Positions 12,191-23,795 of a stretch of 64,000 bases of DNA are shown one piece after another. Source of the DNA: Phocoena phocoena (lineage: Eukaryota > Chordata > Mammalia > Artiodactyla > Phocoenidae); assembly GCF_963924675.1 (NCBI RefSeq), contig NC_089223.1:6770881-6834880 (forward strand), given 5' to 3'. The position numbers were made by a program, and so were the translations under genes. Every line of letters starts with the position of its first letter. Positions within the stretch are counted from its first letter, which is position 1. The notes beneath the pieces are model-generated. The model was given only the letters and a program-made list of their open reading frames with translations. It searched no databases and was not told where the DNA came from.

Positions 12191-13209
12191 GATAAAAACT
12201 ACATGAACTGATTTATAAGGAAGCCTTACTTTCTTTGCTAATTGCCTGAAGCCAATAATGTAAATACCAGAATATTCTCTTTCTAGTAGTTGAACACTGG
12301 AGCTACAACCACACAATAAACTACAAATAATTACTCAGATTGTCTAGGAAGAAAATGCCTCCCCCTAGCTCCCCTTTTCCACTCGATTAAAAGAAAAACA
12401 CTGGAAAAATTAAGATCTACCTCTGACAATCATGCAAATGTCCAAATACTCATTTTTAAAATTTGAGAAGAAAAATGACTAAATATGCTCCATTTTTAAG
12501 AAAGTCCTTGTCATTAATGCCTTACCTGTAATCTGTCTTCACCGAGGCCTAATGCCTGGAAATGTGATTTCCTCATAGAGACAAACACAAAACTGTTCCA
12601 ATTTGCTAACAGGACACTGAAGATTTATAAATTTTACCTCCCATTTCTCTTCTTCTCACTTCAGGTCTTCTTGTCATGCTCCTCTGAGATTTAATCACAC
12701 ACACAACAAAAATTTGATGTTCCTCTCTTGCTTCCTTGGAGCTATAATTTTAGTTTGTTACCTGCAGCATTTATCCTTTCTAGCCCATCAAATTTAGTCA
12801 CAAGGATTTCTTTTTTGCTCTTCAGGAAGTTGCACATTTCATTTGTAATCACGTCCTGGTGCAAAGCAGTAGCAAGTTAACATTATTCTACCATGTTCCT
12901 GCAACAGGTTTTATTTCCTTCTCTCTGAGGCCATGAATTTCTAATTTGTCCTCCATGTATGTGGCATTGATGATGACTGGATTGTGTTAGGGGACCTGTT
13001 TACAAAATCTTTTCTTCAAATGTGCCATTTTCCTGCTTCTCAGCAGTTTTCTGGGACCTGGGGTTGCAAAATTTAAGCACAGTAAAATCTCCTTTCACAA
13101 GGTCCAATCATAGCACTGACTTATCAGGAACCTGGATGTGTCAGCCTCTTTAAACAAACTATCTCCGTTCATGACCACAGTCCTCCTACAGGGGTACTCT
13201 TCCATGCAT
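12191..13209. other. Unassigned noncoding sequence
   Basis: I recognise no gene or repeat in this roughly 1-kb stretch. Reading frames are short on both strands. Confidence 0.5.
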
Positions 13210-13325
13210 TTCCAGGAAGGAAGACAGAGAATTGGGAAAATTAAATGACTTGCTCAAGGTATCATGTAGTCAAACCCTGGTCTGTTTTATTTATAAAGCC
13301 CATTTCACCGCCTCACAATCCTGCC
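13210..13325 (-). repeat. MIR SINE relic
   Basis: The order 'aattaaatgacttgctcaag', 'gtagtcaaaccctggtct' and 'aaagcccatttcac' is the reverse-strand signature of MIR (the complement of its tRNA-related part and core). It is diverged, as expected of a pre-placental repeat. Confidence 0.6.
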
Positions 13326-13429
13326 TAGCTAGTGCCCAGCAAATACTCGCTTGTCATTTTCCCCCTACCCTATAATATCAGTCATATCCATCAACTCTGA
13401 CACCATACTGAAATCTGTATTCCAGGTCT

Positions 13430-13596
13430 CCAACTTGAGTACATCAGAATAATTTGGGGGTACAGATTAAAAACGCAGATTTTTGAGCCCTCTCTGCAGA
13501 AATTCTGACTCATATCTGCATTTTAACAAGTGCATCACTTGATTATAACACAGGTGGTCTGAGAATCATACCTTGGGAAACACAGGCTGTTTCCAT
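13430..13596 (+). mobile_element. MER5A-like hAT DNA transposon relic
   Basis: The blocks 'gtacatcagaataatttggg', 'aaacgcagatttttgagccc', 'ctgcattttaacaagtgcat' and 'ctgagaatcat' follow the order of the non-autonomous hAT-Charlie element MER5A. Its termini are degraded. Confidence 0.65.
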
Positions 13597-13914
13597 TTAT
13601 ATCCCACCAGACCAGACCTAAGCTTGCCTCTTAATAAAATGCCTCCCTTTTTTCATTTATTTAAGCCATAGAATTTTGGATTTTGTTTAATTTTGTTTTT
13701 TTGCTTGATGGATGACATACATTACTTATTGAAACCTTAATGATGTATCATAATGTGGGTCAAAATCAAGATATTTATCTTAATATTTAGGTGATTCCAT
13801 TGTGGAGATCTAGAGTATTCAACACCATTTCTTTTCTACCAATTCCTTTATCTAGCTTTCAAATTCTCTTGTCAATGCTGTTGTTCTTTCCATATTTGGA
13901 TTCACTCAGGCTAA
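13597..13914. other. Unassigned noncoding sequence
   Basis: About 320 bp between the MER5A relic and the tail-only insertion. No gene or repeat was recognised. Confidence 0.5.
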
Positions 13915-13968
13915 CAGAAACCTACTATTTTTTTTTTTTTTTTTTTTTTTTTTCAGAAACCTACTATT
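13915..13968 (-). mobile_element. Tail-only retroinsertion: T-run between target duplications
   Basis: A 26-nt pure T run (13928-13953) is bounded on the left by 'cagaaacctactatt' (13915-13929) and on the right by the identical sequence (13954-13968). That is the footprint of target-primed reverse transcription of a poly(A) tail on the minus strand with no recognisable body. Replication slippage alone would not duplicate about 14 bp of unique flank. Confidence 0.7.
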
Positions 13969-15233
13969 GCTGTCATTCAGTTAGTGGAACAATCAACGAC
14001 ATTAATTAACTACTCTTCTACTAGACTCTGTGAGGAGTTGCAAAAATGGAAAACCTAGTAGATCCCTCCCCAGAATTACCAATTTAATCTAATAGGAGTA
14101 AGAAGAAAACAGAAAACCAAACAAAAAACCATATGTTTACATTATTAAAAAAAAAATGACAGAAACACCAACCCATATGGTAGCTACCAATTTATGCATA
14201 CTTGCAGTTAAAAACCATTTTCAAGTTCGTGAACAACTGTTCTGTTTCGTCTTTCACTTTTGCACTAACTTTTCTTTAAATGTAACTTAATAATCATTTG
14301 AGGCTCTCTTCCCCTTAAAAAGTTAAGTAAATTTGGACTAATTAGCCAATATTTTGGCCTGGAAAGTCCAGAAATATCATCCCTGTGACTTCTGCAAATT
14401 CCTAACCTTATTTCCTCAGGTTCTATCTCAGAAATGAAGCTCAGCCCCATCCTTGTTTCCATAAAATATTTGACCACACAATGTTAGCAGTGTGGTAAGA
14501 TTACTGAGTCCTCATCTCCCTTTATGCCTGGTTAGATTCCAAAGCCCACACTCCCTCCACTTCACCCTCCCCAATGTCCACAACTGCTTGGGAATTATAA
14601 TACCACTTAGTCTCAGGGAGCTATTTATTATCTTTGCAAATCCAACCTCCCCCAAATTCTATGAATACAATTTTCTTTATCTCAGTTACATCAGTAAAGT
14701 TGTACCCAGTAAATGGAAGGATGCTAAAAAATGTAAAGTTTTGAGTGTAAAACCAAAGATTATTATTCAATAAATATTGATTATACATCCACAATCTTAA
14801 TGAAAGCAAAAAGCAATGGCAACTACATGATCAATTATGGTTTGTGCTCCCTTGAACAATCTGTTCCTATTTTAATTTACTAGAAACAATGTTTCTATTT
14901 TTTATACGTATGTGTGGCCTCTCAGCACCTAAAATTGATGACACATTTGGGCTTAAAATTATGCAGTTACTCAAAGGAAAGCCCTTTTAGGACACTCACG
15001 GCAGATTTGCATTTAACTTATAGACTTAATTTATATATTCATTTTTATTATGTATACATAAAATCTACCCAAATATTAGAGGTGAAGGAAGGTGCTGCTT
15101 AGAGGTGAGTCCACTCTCAAAAACAGCTAAAACCAGGAGCCTGATGGTAAGGTAGTCTAAAACGGAAAGTCTGAAATCAGAGCCAACTGTGGCCATCAAG
15201 GGCAAGCAAGCCCTCCACACTACAGCCTCAGAA
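13969..15233. other. Unassigned noncoding sequence
   Basis: About 1.26 kb without a recognisable gene or repeat. Open frames at 14265-14477 and 14492-14773 overlap on opposite strands and have no family resemblance. Confidence 0.45.
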
Positions 15234-15248
15234 CCCAACCTGGTCTTT

Positions 15249-15453
15249 TTTTTTTTTTTTTTGCGGTACGCGGGCCTCTCACTGCTGTGGCCTCTCCCGT
15301 TGCGGAGCACAGGCTCCGGACGCGCAGGCCCAGCGGCCATGGCTCACGGGCCCAGCCGCTCTGCGTCATGTGGGATCTTCCCAGACCGGGGCACGAACCC
15401 GTGTCCCCTGCATCGGCAGGCAGACTCTCAACCACTGCGCCACCAGGGAAGCC
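15249..15453 (-). mobile_element. CHR-type tRNA-Glu-derived SINE, short variant
   Basis: Read on the minus strand, the element has the tRNA-like head ('gggcttccctggtggcgcag'), the A-box and B-box region ('gggttcgtgcccc'), a tRNA-unrelated part ending 'ggcccgcgtaccgc', and an A-tail (T-run from 15249). A 15-bp target duplication, 'cccaacctggtcttt', lies at 15234-15248 and 15454-15468. Intact duplication and low divergence point to insertion during cetacean history. Confidence 0.95.
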
Positions 15454-15468
15454 CCCAACCTGGTCTTT

Positions 15469-16989
15469 GATAGCTGGTCGGAGCTCCATAAAAGGCTGAG
15501 TCATTCCAGGAGATGAGTATATCAGTTGATCATATAATGTTAATTCTGAATCAGCAAAAAGTCAGATTTATATTTAGCATTTTCATTTTAAGAAAGAAAT
15601 GTAAGGTATAGTCTATTTCAGAAAGATAAAGCAGTGCTTATACTCAAAAATGCAAGCCCTCAATTATTTGAAAAACAGTTACCTAAAATGGTTCCAGCTT
15701 AAGAATTATGAACAGAATTCCTAAAAACGCCATTTATGGTGCACATAAAACAGGAGTAGATAAAGTTCAGGACTATTGCTGATAAATCAATGAATTCATA
15801 TAAATAGGTGGAAAATAGTAGTCAAATCCTCGTTGTTGTACCCTCCACATCATCATTTTTTTATTTATTTGAATTTGGGTTTTTCCCTCATATGAAAACA
15901 TATCTAAAGAGCAAGGTGTTCAGCATCTAAAGTCATCGCCTTTCTCTATTTGCTCTTGGTTTGCAAAGTCCATCTTTTCTTCATTTGTTAATTTTGGCAT
16001 GGACTTAGAGGGTGCTGATTTAGGATGGCTGTTGCTGGACAAATTAGCAAACGACTCATCTGAAAGCACATGTGTGTTTGCTGACATTCTGACAAGCAGT
16101 GGCTGCGTCATTGACCTGTGGACCTGTCCCGTGCCAGGACAGAGTGGGCTGAGTAACTGATGTGACAGGAACCAGACGAAGACTAGTCTGAGGAAAGACA
16201 GGCATCAAGAAGGACAGAAAGGTGAGACGAGAGACCATTTCAGTCAACTGGGTGGCCTTTGTAAAAAATGGGACAAAGTCGAAAGAGAGTTTCTTGGAAA
16301 CACAAGCTAAGGTTTCACGAGAAGAGAGAGCACATAGACAAGAAGAGAATTATAAAGCAAGTCAAGAGAACTGAAGTCTAGAGTTTCAATTTAATTCACA
16401 TTACAATTGTCAGCTATTATAAATGAATGGTAATAATTTAACGGAGCCTCGTGTTAAGAAGACCCTCTCAAACCCTGAAATGATGCAGCACCTGCCTCTC
16501 CAGTGCTTTGATAAGTGGCCATTCAGCATCTTCTTTACACGTCTTAGGTAATGAATTTCTTTCTTTATCAAGAAGGACATTCCTGTTATAAAACTGTTGA
16601 TTATTAGAAGAGCCTCTTTTTGGTAATAGTCACTCACCATTGACAGTAGTAGCATGTGAAACACACAGCAGAAAAACTCCTACCTCCACCTGTTGCCCTC
16701 AAGCCTAATGAGCCCTTCCCCTAGGACAGTGAATATTCTTACCCTTTCATCGTCTAGGCTGTGCTATGATTAAAAATGTCTCCACTCCATTTGTTATTTT
16801 CCTTACTTTCTGCTTATCCCTCAACCCAGTAACATCTGATTACTGATAGATTTTTCTCACCAATCTATTTCCTCATGCCTACCTTTAGAATTGTTCTTAA
16901 AGAAGACATTTAGGATAGATATGCTAACTATCAGACCAATGGACAAGACTAAATTCCTACATTACCTATTTTTCACATTTATCACCAAT
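15469..16989. other. Unassigned noncoding sequence
   Basis: About 1.5 kb with no recognised gene or repeat. Small opposing frames near 15920-16247 and 16410-16664 show no family features. Confidence 0.45.
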
Positions 16990-18330
16990 TTCCTCTAATC
17001 TGTCACCTTCACTGGCTTTTCCTAGTTCTCTGCTACCTCACTAGCCCCTTTACAGTGTTATATGTATCTTATTCTTGTAGCACACCGTCCAATACCAGTA
17101 TTTTTCAGGTTTCCATGTTACATTCTCTTTTTTCACTCATACCTCTTCCTAACAACCTCATTGGCTCTCAAGTTTTCATGGTTTTGATTCCCATTCTTAG
17201 GCTAACAAATTACAATTCTTTACTACTCACACAGACCTCTTTCCTAAGCTCTGTAAATTTGCTTATTTTGTATCTCCACCCAGATGTTCCAGAGGCTCTT
17301 CCAAATTAACAGATATAAAACTGGTCTTTTACTCTCCCCAAATCTATTCCTCACCTAGTGCTCAGAAACATCGTTGGAGAATAGCCAAGATGACAGAATA
17401 GGAAGACCCTGAGCTCACCTCCTCTCATGAGCACACCAAAATCACAGCCATCTGTAGAACCACCATCAATGAAAAAGACCAGGACCTACCAGAAAAGATC
17501 TACAACTAAAGACATAAAGAAGAAACCACAGTGAGTCCAGTAGGAGGGGAAGACTCACGACATTATCAAGTACCATACGCCTGAGTGGGTGACCCACAAA
17601 CTAGAGAATAATTACAATGCAGAGGTTCTCCCACATTGGGCTCCCTAGCCTGGGGGTCTGGAAAGACAAACCCCCAGAACACTGGGCTTTGAAGACTAGT
17701 ATTCACACTCCCACAACCTAGTTCTGGACTTCTTTATCACTTGTCTACACTCTTAACTGATCCTCTTCTTTTGAGTTTCGGTCTTTCCAGGCACTCTTCC
17801 ACATTGCCACCAGAATGACTCTGCCAAAAGACAACTAAGATTATGACATTCCAGCTCCTTGAAGCTCTTCACTCATTTTCTATCGCCTAGCAAAGCCCAA
17901 ACACTTAGCGTGGATCAAAGGCCTTTCGCAATCTGGCTTCTGCCTATGTTTTCTGCCTTTTTCTCAAGTCAATCTTTCCATACTTTTCAGGCCTTAGCAG
18001 TTCTAATAGTTCCATCTGCTTATACGGTACAAGTCTCTCTCACTTGGCCCCATCTTCTTAGTCCCTGGTAAAAGCAATTCACCATTCAAAATCTATTTTG
18101 AATTTAACTGTTACCAAAAAGCATTTCCTGACTAACCCAAACTCTTCTGTGTTACTCTTTCTTCCTGCATACTTATACTAGGGCATTATGTCACATCGTG
18201 TTCATGTATGTACACCTGTGTATCTACTCTGTGGGACTCTGAGCTCCTTGTAAAAGATCATTTCTTCTAAATACTCTATCCTCCCTCATCCCCTCCTGTG
18301 CATAGTAGTTCAATAAATATTTATTATATA
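16990..18330 (+). mobile_element. L2 LINE, long 3' segment, split by an L1 piece
   Basis: The L2 ORF2 C-terminal region is visible before the interruption (sequence resembling '...ISSLDLFPKLCKFAYFVSPPRCSRGSSKLTDIK...' near 17205-17330). After it comes the L2 3' part ('ccaccagaatgactctgcca', 'gcaatctggcttctgcctat', 'gactctgagctccttgtaaa') and the terminal 'gttcaataaatatttatt' near 18310-18327. An L1 5'-end fragment at 17377-17700 sits between the halves. It is highly diverged and non-coding. Confidence 0.7.
17377..17700 (+). mobile_element. L1 LINE, 5'UTR-only fragment
   Basis: The sequence starts with the L1 5' end ('agccaagatgacagaatagg') and follows the 5'UTR seen at 2225-3270, including 'aaaagatctacaactaaaga', 'ggataattacaat..gcagagg'-like text and 'cactgggctttgaag'. 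It then stops without ORF1, ORF2, 3'UTR or tail. L1 insertions normally lose the 5' end, so keeping only the 5' end is unusual. I found no target duplication. Confidence 0.8.
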
Positions 18331-19085
18331 AACAACTGTGGTTAATAAAATACAGAAATTATCATAAAAATTAGCAGTCTAGTAAGGAGAATATATAAAT
18401 AAACCATTCAAATGTGACATATTCTGCATAATCCCAGGTCTGTATGGGTATCGCAGAAACACAGGCTTCACAGACACCTCAGTTGTGGGTCGTAACGGAT
18501 GTCACCTCAAGGCTTGACATATTCCTCTGTCCATGGATGAAAGCTATGAGAGTCTGGGAAAATATTGATAACTCCTACTTCCCATCCTGAGATACAGAAA
18601 CAAAGAGAAAAAAAGAGCGAGTATAAAGGAAAGGGAGAAGGCTAGTGTGAGAAGCAATGAGGCAGGGCTGGGGGGGAAGAGGTAATCTCTGAAGTAATAG
18701 AGAACCTGGCACATGTAGGCACTAAACAAACATTTCTGAATCAATAAATAAGCAAATGAGTGGTAGTGGATAAAACAGAAGTAGAGTAGGAAAAGTGAGG
18801 TCCAATAACACAAAAGTTGTGATTTTAGCTACTAGCTCTGTCTGGTGTAATTAAGCTACCTCTGAGTGGATCTTCTTGATATATCAACTTTCATTCCCTG
18901 TTATCTTAAAACCACTAATAAGGTGCAAACCTCATGCCCAAGGCTATGAACTGTGATGGAAGGAAAGTAACCCATTTTTAAAGACTTTTGGAAAACTGCC
19001 AGAAGAGGTAACAATAAATATCTGATTGTTGATTGATTCCATTATAAATTAATAAACATCACCTGAAATAAGCCCATGGTCTTGC
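18331..19085. other. Unassigned noncoding sequence
   Basis: About 750 bp with no recognised gene or repeat. The minus-strand frame at 18544-18813 is low complexity (Leu/Phe-rich) and looks like chance. Confidence 0.45.
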
Positions 19086-19204
19086 CCTGCAGTGGTGACG
19101 GTTGCTCATATCTGCAATACATTAAAAACCGCTGAATTATACACCTCATACGGGTGAATTTTATGGCATGTGGACTATATCTCAGTAAATCTTTTTTTTT
19201 AATT
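19086..19204 (+). mobile_element. L1M 3' terminus
   Basis: 'gtgacggttgctcatatctg', 'ttaaaaaccgctgaattata' and 'ggactatatctcagtaaatc' followed by a T/A-rich end match the last ~110 bp of old L1M elements, with a degenerate polyadenylation signal near 19180. Confidence 0.7.
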
Positions 19205-20229
19205 AACAACTATATGGGACCCCAAATTTTATGTCTAACTTAGATTTCTGCTCTGAACTCCAGACTCATACAGCCAATCTCCACATGCATTTCTCAAATG
19301 CATCTCTGGATCAGCACATTAAGAAAGCCATCCTGGCCTCCCTTCCCAAGTGACCTGTTTCCGGTAGTATCTCCATCTAACACACATGCCACCTGTCTTC
19401 GTCCTCTTACGCAAGCCTCAAATCCATCAGTTACTCTAAGACTTCCCTTCCTCACTTTCCTTCTTAAACCCAAGTTAATGCTCACATGCATTCACTTCCT
19501 TCTATCTCAGCTACCACCCTCTGGTGCCAGACCCTGTTGTCTGCACTGGACCACTGCCACAGCTGTCCAATTACTTGTCCATATCCACTTGCCCACCCCT
19601 GCCCACTTCAATTCATTCTCTAATCCTATTCAGAGCTACTGCATCCAAATATAAATATGGTGTGTGGCATCCCTTTTCTCCATGCCCCCTTCCAGTTTAA
19701 CAACCTTCAAAGGACTGAAAGACCAAAGCCCTTGACTTGGCCCACAAGGACCCGCGAAGACCAGCCCTTCATTCTCCCTAGCTCATCTCATACCACGCTT
19801 CTGCTCACCTTCCAGCCACACTCACCTCCTTTCATTTCATGGAATATCACGTTTCTCCTCTGCCTGTGCTGTCCTCAGTGTCTGAAACAACTCACCACTC
19901 ACCCCTTCATTTGCTTACTTAAATCTTACTCTTCCCTCGTGTCTAAGCTTCTTAGAGAAGACTCCCCCTGCCGTCCCTGGCCAGGTCAATTTTATGTGCT
20001 AATAGCACAGTGTGATCTTCCCATCTTCATTCCTATCACCATTATGATTGTACATACATCTGTGTCTCCTTTTGCTTAGTTACTATCTTTCCTACCAAAT
20101 GGCTACCTCTATATGGGCACCAGCCTTGTTTCTGGTTTTGCTATATTGTTACTGGTTGTTATTTTGCCATACTCAAATGCCTGACTTAGTGTCTGTTCCC
20201 CAAGAGTACGTTCTTAATAAATACTTTTT
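19205..20229 (+). mobile_element. L2 LINE, long 3' segment
   Basis: It opens with the L2 ORF2 region encoding text like 'FYVLDFCSELQTHTANLHMH', continues through the 'gactgaaagaccaaagccct' / 'cttgacttggccc' block of the 3' part, and ends with 'gtacgttcttaataaatact', the L2 terminal signature. A CHR SINE inserted into the terminal 'aataaatactt'. The frames at 19298-19654 and 19657-20079 are remnants of L2 sequence, not genes. Confidence 0.65.
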
Positions 20230-20439
20230 TTTTTTTTTTTTTTTTTTGGGTTACGTGGGCCTCTCACGGCTGTGGCCTCTCCCGTTGCGGAGCACAGGCT
20301 CCGGACGCGCAGGCTCAGCGGCCATGGCTCACGGGCCCAGCCGCTCCGCGGCATGTGGGATCCTCCCGGACCGGGGCACGAACCCGTGTCCCCTGCATCG
20401 GCAGGCAGACTCTCAACCATTGTGCCACCAGGAAAGCCC
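20230..20439 (-). mobile_element. CHR-type SINE, short variant
   Basis: A minus-strand copy with head 'gggctttcctggtggcacaa' at the right end and A-tail (T-run) at the left. The duplication 'aataaatacttttt' is found at 20216-20229 and 20440-20453. The target is the conserved L2 3' terminus, so this SINE is younger than the L2. The A-box and B-box are both present. Confidence 0.95.
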
Positions 20440-20453
20440 AATAAATACTTTTT

Positions 20454-21914
20454 GATTGGCAATAAGTTACAGGAGAGACACTTTATTTTACTTGGGGACT
20501 TTCTGTGCTCCCTCCTGAGCCTCCCAGAGTCAGGACTTGCCAGGTCGTGGTAGGGGCAGTTGACAGCTCCCCGGGGAAGGCTTCTCTAAGCATTGACCTG
20601 CTTTCCAAAGACAACGTTGGGACATCTGGGGCTTCTGTTTGGCTAAACAGGGCAGGCAGCGATGACTCGGTTGCCTATGTGGAAACTGTTTGGAAAATGA
20701 AGCTTTACTTGGGGATACTGAGCAATTGTGGGAGAAGGAGAGGAAAATGATGAAGCAGCTCAGAGTGAGAGAGAACTGGGGAGGGGAGGACATCCAATGG
20801 GAACTTCTGTGAAGTTTGCCTTGTGGTATCCAATTTAAACACCCTCCATATCCCCCATTAAACCAGAGGTAAAACTTAGTCAGCTTGCTAATGAGCAGTG
20901 GAATTTTGGCTGGTGTGGGCGGGGCCATGCCGGAAGAGGATTAGGCAAGTTGCTGAGTTCTACTACTTCAAGGTAGATGCAGGATAAGAACACAGCACTT
21001 CCCTGTCATTCAAACACACCCAAGAACTCCAATGGGAGTCCTATCCTACCCTCCATCTCACCTGGTCCTTTTGGAGATTTAGAAGATAGAGCTGTGCATC
21101 CCTTCGACTTTCCACTTACCTCCTGGTATTGCAGATTGGTGCTCCCATATAAGATAAGTGAAGTATTTCAAATAAAGTGGCTTGACCATGTAAGATTTTA
21201 TTTCTCTCCCCACGATCAGAGGGCATCTCCAGGAATGTTTTCTAAACATCATTTAGCTTGTGCTTTTAGTTTTGTTCCAATAGCGGTGAAAAATAGGGAC
21301 TACAAGTTTGTGAATTCTCTAGGTTTATGAAAATGTTAAGAAATGGAGTTGCACACGTACAGTGAAATGCAACTGTTATCAAACCTTGAAAACCTGAATG
21401 GACTATTTCAGGAAGTGAGAGCATTTTTATGGCACGGGCAGGAAAATGACATTTGCTTACTCTGTACTAAAGCCAGTGCATTATTTTGTATCCATGAATA
21501 CATTAATCCCAGAGGCTATGATGGGAAGGTAGAATCAGAGCACTGTTGTGTAGCATTTATGTTGTCTTTCCTGATTTTTCTAAATAGAGGAAGTCTCTTT
21601 TATTGGTTATTCTTCCCAGTAGTGTTGTAAGACAAGTCAATCTCCTTATCTTGACAGTATATTTGAAACTACTGACAGAGAAGTGCCAGCATCACTAACA
21701 AGTGAGTGAGATAGCTAGAGGAAGCACTTTTGTGTCTGGATTACCAGTTTTAATTTATTTTCAACTGCATCACATGGGCTTCACAGGTCACAGAAGAGCT
21801 ATCATGTGAAGATATGCAAAGTTAAAGGCAATCCCAATTCCTGCCTTGGGAAAGAGTGACATACCGCACAATATTTTTCATCGATTACTTTATATTCAAA
21901 CCCCTGCAAATTAA
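20454..21914. other. Unassigned, repeat-poor sequence
   Basis: About 1.46 kb in which I recognise no repeat, unusual for this window. Frames at 20505-20750 (+), 20530-20928 (-), 20977-21330 (+) and 21343-21630 (+) lack family motifs. A GC-box-like 'gtgggcggggcc' lies near 20917-20928. It may be unique single-copy sequence; I cannot assign a function. Confidence 0.4.
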
Positions 21915-22015
21915 GGCCAGTATGGATTCCAGTTTTACCAGTGAGGAAAACGCGACCCAGATAAGGGAAATGATGTCAGAATGTGCAGAGCTGTGGCTGG
22001 AATCTCACTAACCAG
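21915..22015 (-). repeat. MIR SINE relic
   Basis: 'ccagttttaccagtgaggaa', 'gcgacccagataaggga' and 'gcagagctgtggctggaatc' follow the reverse-strand MIR order (complement of 'cctcatctgtaaaa' through the tRNA-like half). Confidence 0.55.
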
Positions 22016-23507
22016 TTGTACGAGGTTACAGTTTATACGCGTTCTTTGCACTAAAGATCGTGCATTTCTAGAGTCATAACATCAGCTCCACAGCATGACT
22101 TTCAAAGAGACAGAATTGCTCTTCTTTGTATCGTGCACATTGAAAATGAATTAAACCAGGTCTCCTGGTCCCGAAAATGAAAAGAGAGGGTTTTTTCCTC
22201 ATACAGGCACAGTATCAATTTTTTATAATACATAAGCGTAGAATGAACACAGAAGAAAACAAAATGATTTACAAAGTGTATCAGTTTTTGTAATATCCAA
22301 TTGTATGATGGAAACAAAAGAAAACAATACGGTGCATCAATGAAAAGAATTAAATATCAAATTTTTACATTCCATTATCTCTAAATACATATTCAGTGAG
22401 CTAGCTTCATACGTTTTGGATTTTTAAAGTGTAGTCAAAAATGTAAAAGACAAGGAGAAAGGAAATGAATTGGTTTTTTTCATAAAACCATAAAAACATA
22501 TTTTCTCAAGCACAGGACCAACCAGCTCAATAAAAACATTTACTAAACCAAAAGAAATGTTTGGAAGGAATCACATAGCCTAGAGCAGAGGATGTTTTCC
22601 AGAAAAGCAAAATATTGATACATGTTTCAACAGATAGTTAGCAAAACAACAACAAACTTATTTTAAATACTCCAAAATGTTTGTGTTTTTAATTTGGGAA
22701 AATCCTATCTCCAGTGGGAAATATGTCTGTCTAATCAGTTCCAAAACATTAAAGTTAGTTTTTCTTCTTTCACTCTCAATTAAAAATTGGATGGGCACAG
22801 CATTATGTCTTTTCAGAGACAAAATAGTTGCCTTTTCCTTGAACTGTATAATGTAACGGTGGATTCAGGGTCAGTTGTAGATTTCCATCAAGACTGTTCT
22901 CAAAGCTTCCAACTCCATTAAAATGAAAAATAGCATTAAAATGTAAAGGTCTTGACACTGAAATGTTTTACAATTATCACTCATCCAAATAGATGCCAAG
23001 CAGAATTGTTTAAAGGAGCTGCAAAGTTACTTCTCGGGTAAAGCAGGGTGACAGCTGATATAAGTAGCTCCATTATTTACATATCTCTCCTACACTGCTC
23101 TAGAAATGAACAAATAAGAATTCCATGTTGTTTTGTTTTTTTCCCCCCCACCCCATTAGAGGCTTTTCACCAGCCACGTTTCTTTCACCTGAAGAATGAA
23201 TTCATGTCCCAAGTCAATTAGTAGGTAAATTTTCGGCAATGTAATTGAAATTACAATTCAGACTTTTGATCAAGAACAATGTCAGCAGGTCAATAACAGC
23301 CACGCAGAATCCTGTGGCAGCTCCTGAGATAGAGTTTTAAAGGAAAAAGGAAAACTAACTCCAAATAAATGAAAGGAGTACTTAGAAGCATGGAGGTAGA
23401 AAAGAGATGACAGAATACATAGGAGCAGATAAAGAAAATTTATTGGAATGAAAAGAAGTGTACTGGAGCAGGATTGTGACGAAAGCAATAAACCAAGTGG
23501 AAAAAAC
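22016..23507. other. Unassigned noncoding sequence
   Basis: About 1.5 kb, AT-rich, with no recognised gene, RNA or repeat on either strand. Confidence 0.45.
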
Positions 23508-23511
23508 TAGA

Positions 23512-23516
23512 ATATA

Positions 23517-23532
<16 letters not shown>
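23512..23532. repeat. (TA)n microsatellite
   Basis: About ten TA units lie directly against the A-tail end of the neighbouring minus-strand SINE. The microsatellite may have grown from the SINE tail/target junction. Confidence 0.85.
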
Positions 23533-23550
<18 letters not shown>

Positions 23551-23694
23551 TTTTTGCGGTACACGAGCCTCTCACTGTTGTGGCCTCTCCTGTTGTGGAG
23601 CACAGGCTCCGGACGCGCAGGCTCAGCGGCCATGGCTCACGGGCCCAGCCGCTCTGCGGCATGTGGGATCAACTACTGCGCCACCAGGGAAGCC
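23533..23694 (-). mobile_element. CHR-type SINE with internal deletion
   Basis: The tail end and tRNA-unrelated region are normal, but the copy jumps from 'gcatgtgggat' straight to 'caactactgcgccacca'. About 50 bp are missing that hold the B box and part of the A-box half of the tRNA promoter in other copies. The T-run and 'ggaagccc' head remain. Flanks 'ctagaata'/'ctaggata' may be a diverged target duplication. Confidence 0.88.
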
Positions 23695-23795
23695 CCTAGG
23701 ATAGATTTTAACACAGCTTTCTCAATGATTGATACTGATTCTTTGAGGTAACTACTCCATTTCTAAATTTTGAAATTTAAAAATGTACTTCTAGC

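Noticed and set aside
15189..15504. Repeated frames with 'RSTGSGRAGSAAMAHGPSRS'-type protein found at many sites in the window
   Set aside because: The recurring protein is simply a translation of the CHR SINE in a fixed frame, extended into flanks.
19298..20079. Two consecutive plus-strand frames (118 and 140 codons) resembling exons
   Set aside because: They lie inside an L2 element and reflect its diverged, pyrimidine-rich 3' region. No splice sites support exons.
20917..20928. GC-box-like motif as a promoter
   Set aside because: A single short motif without CpG enrichment, a TATA or initiator element, or a downstream frame is not enough.
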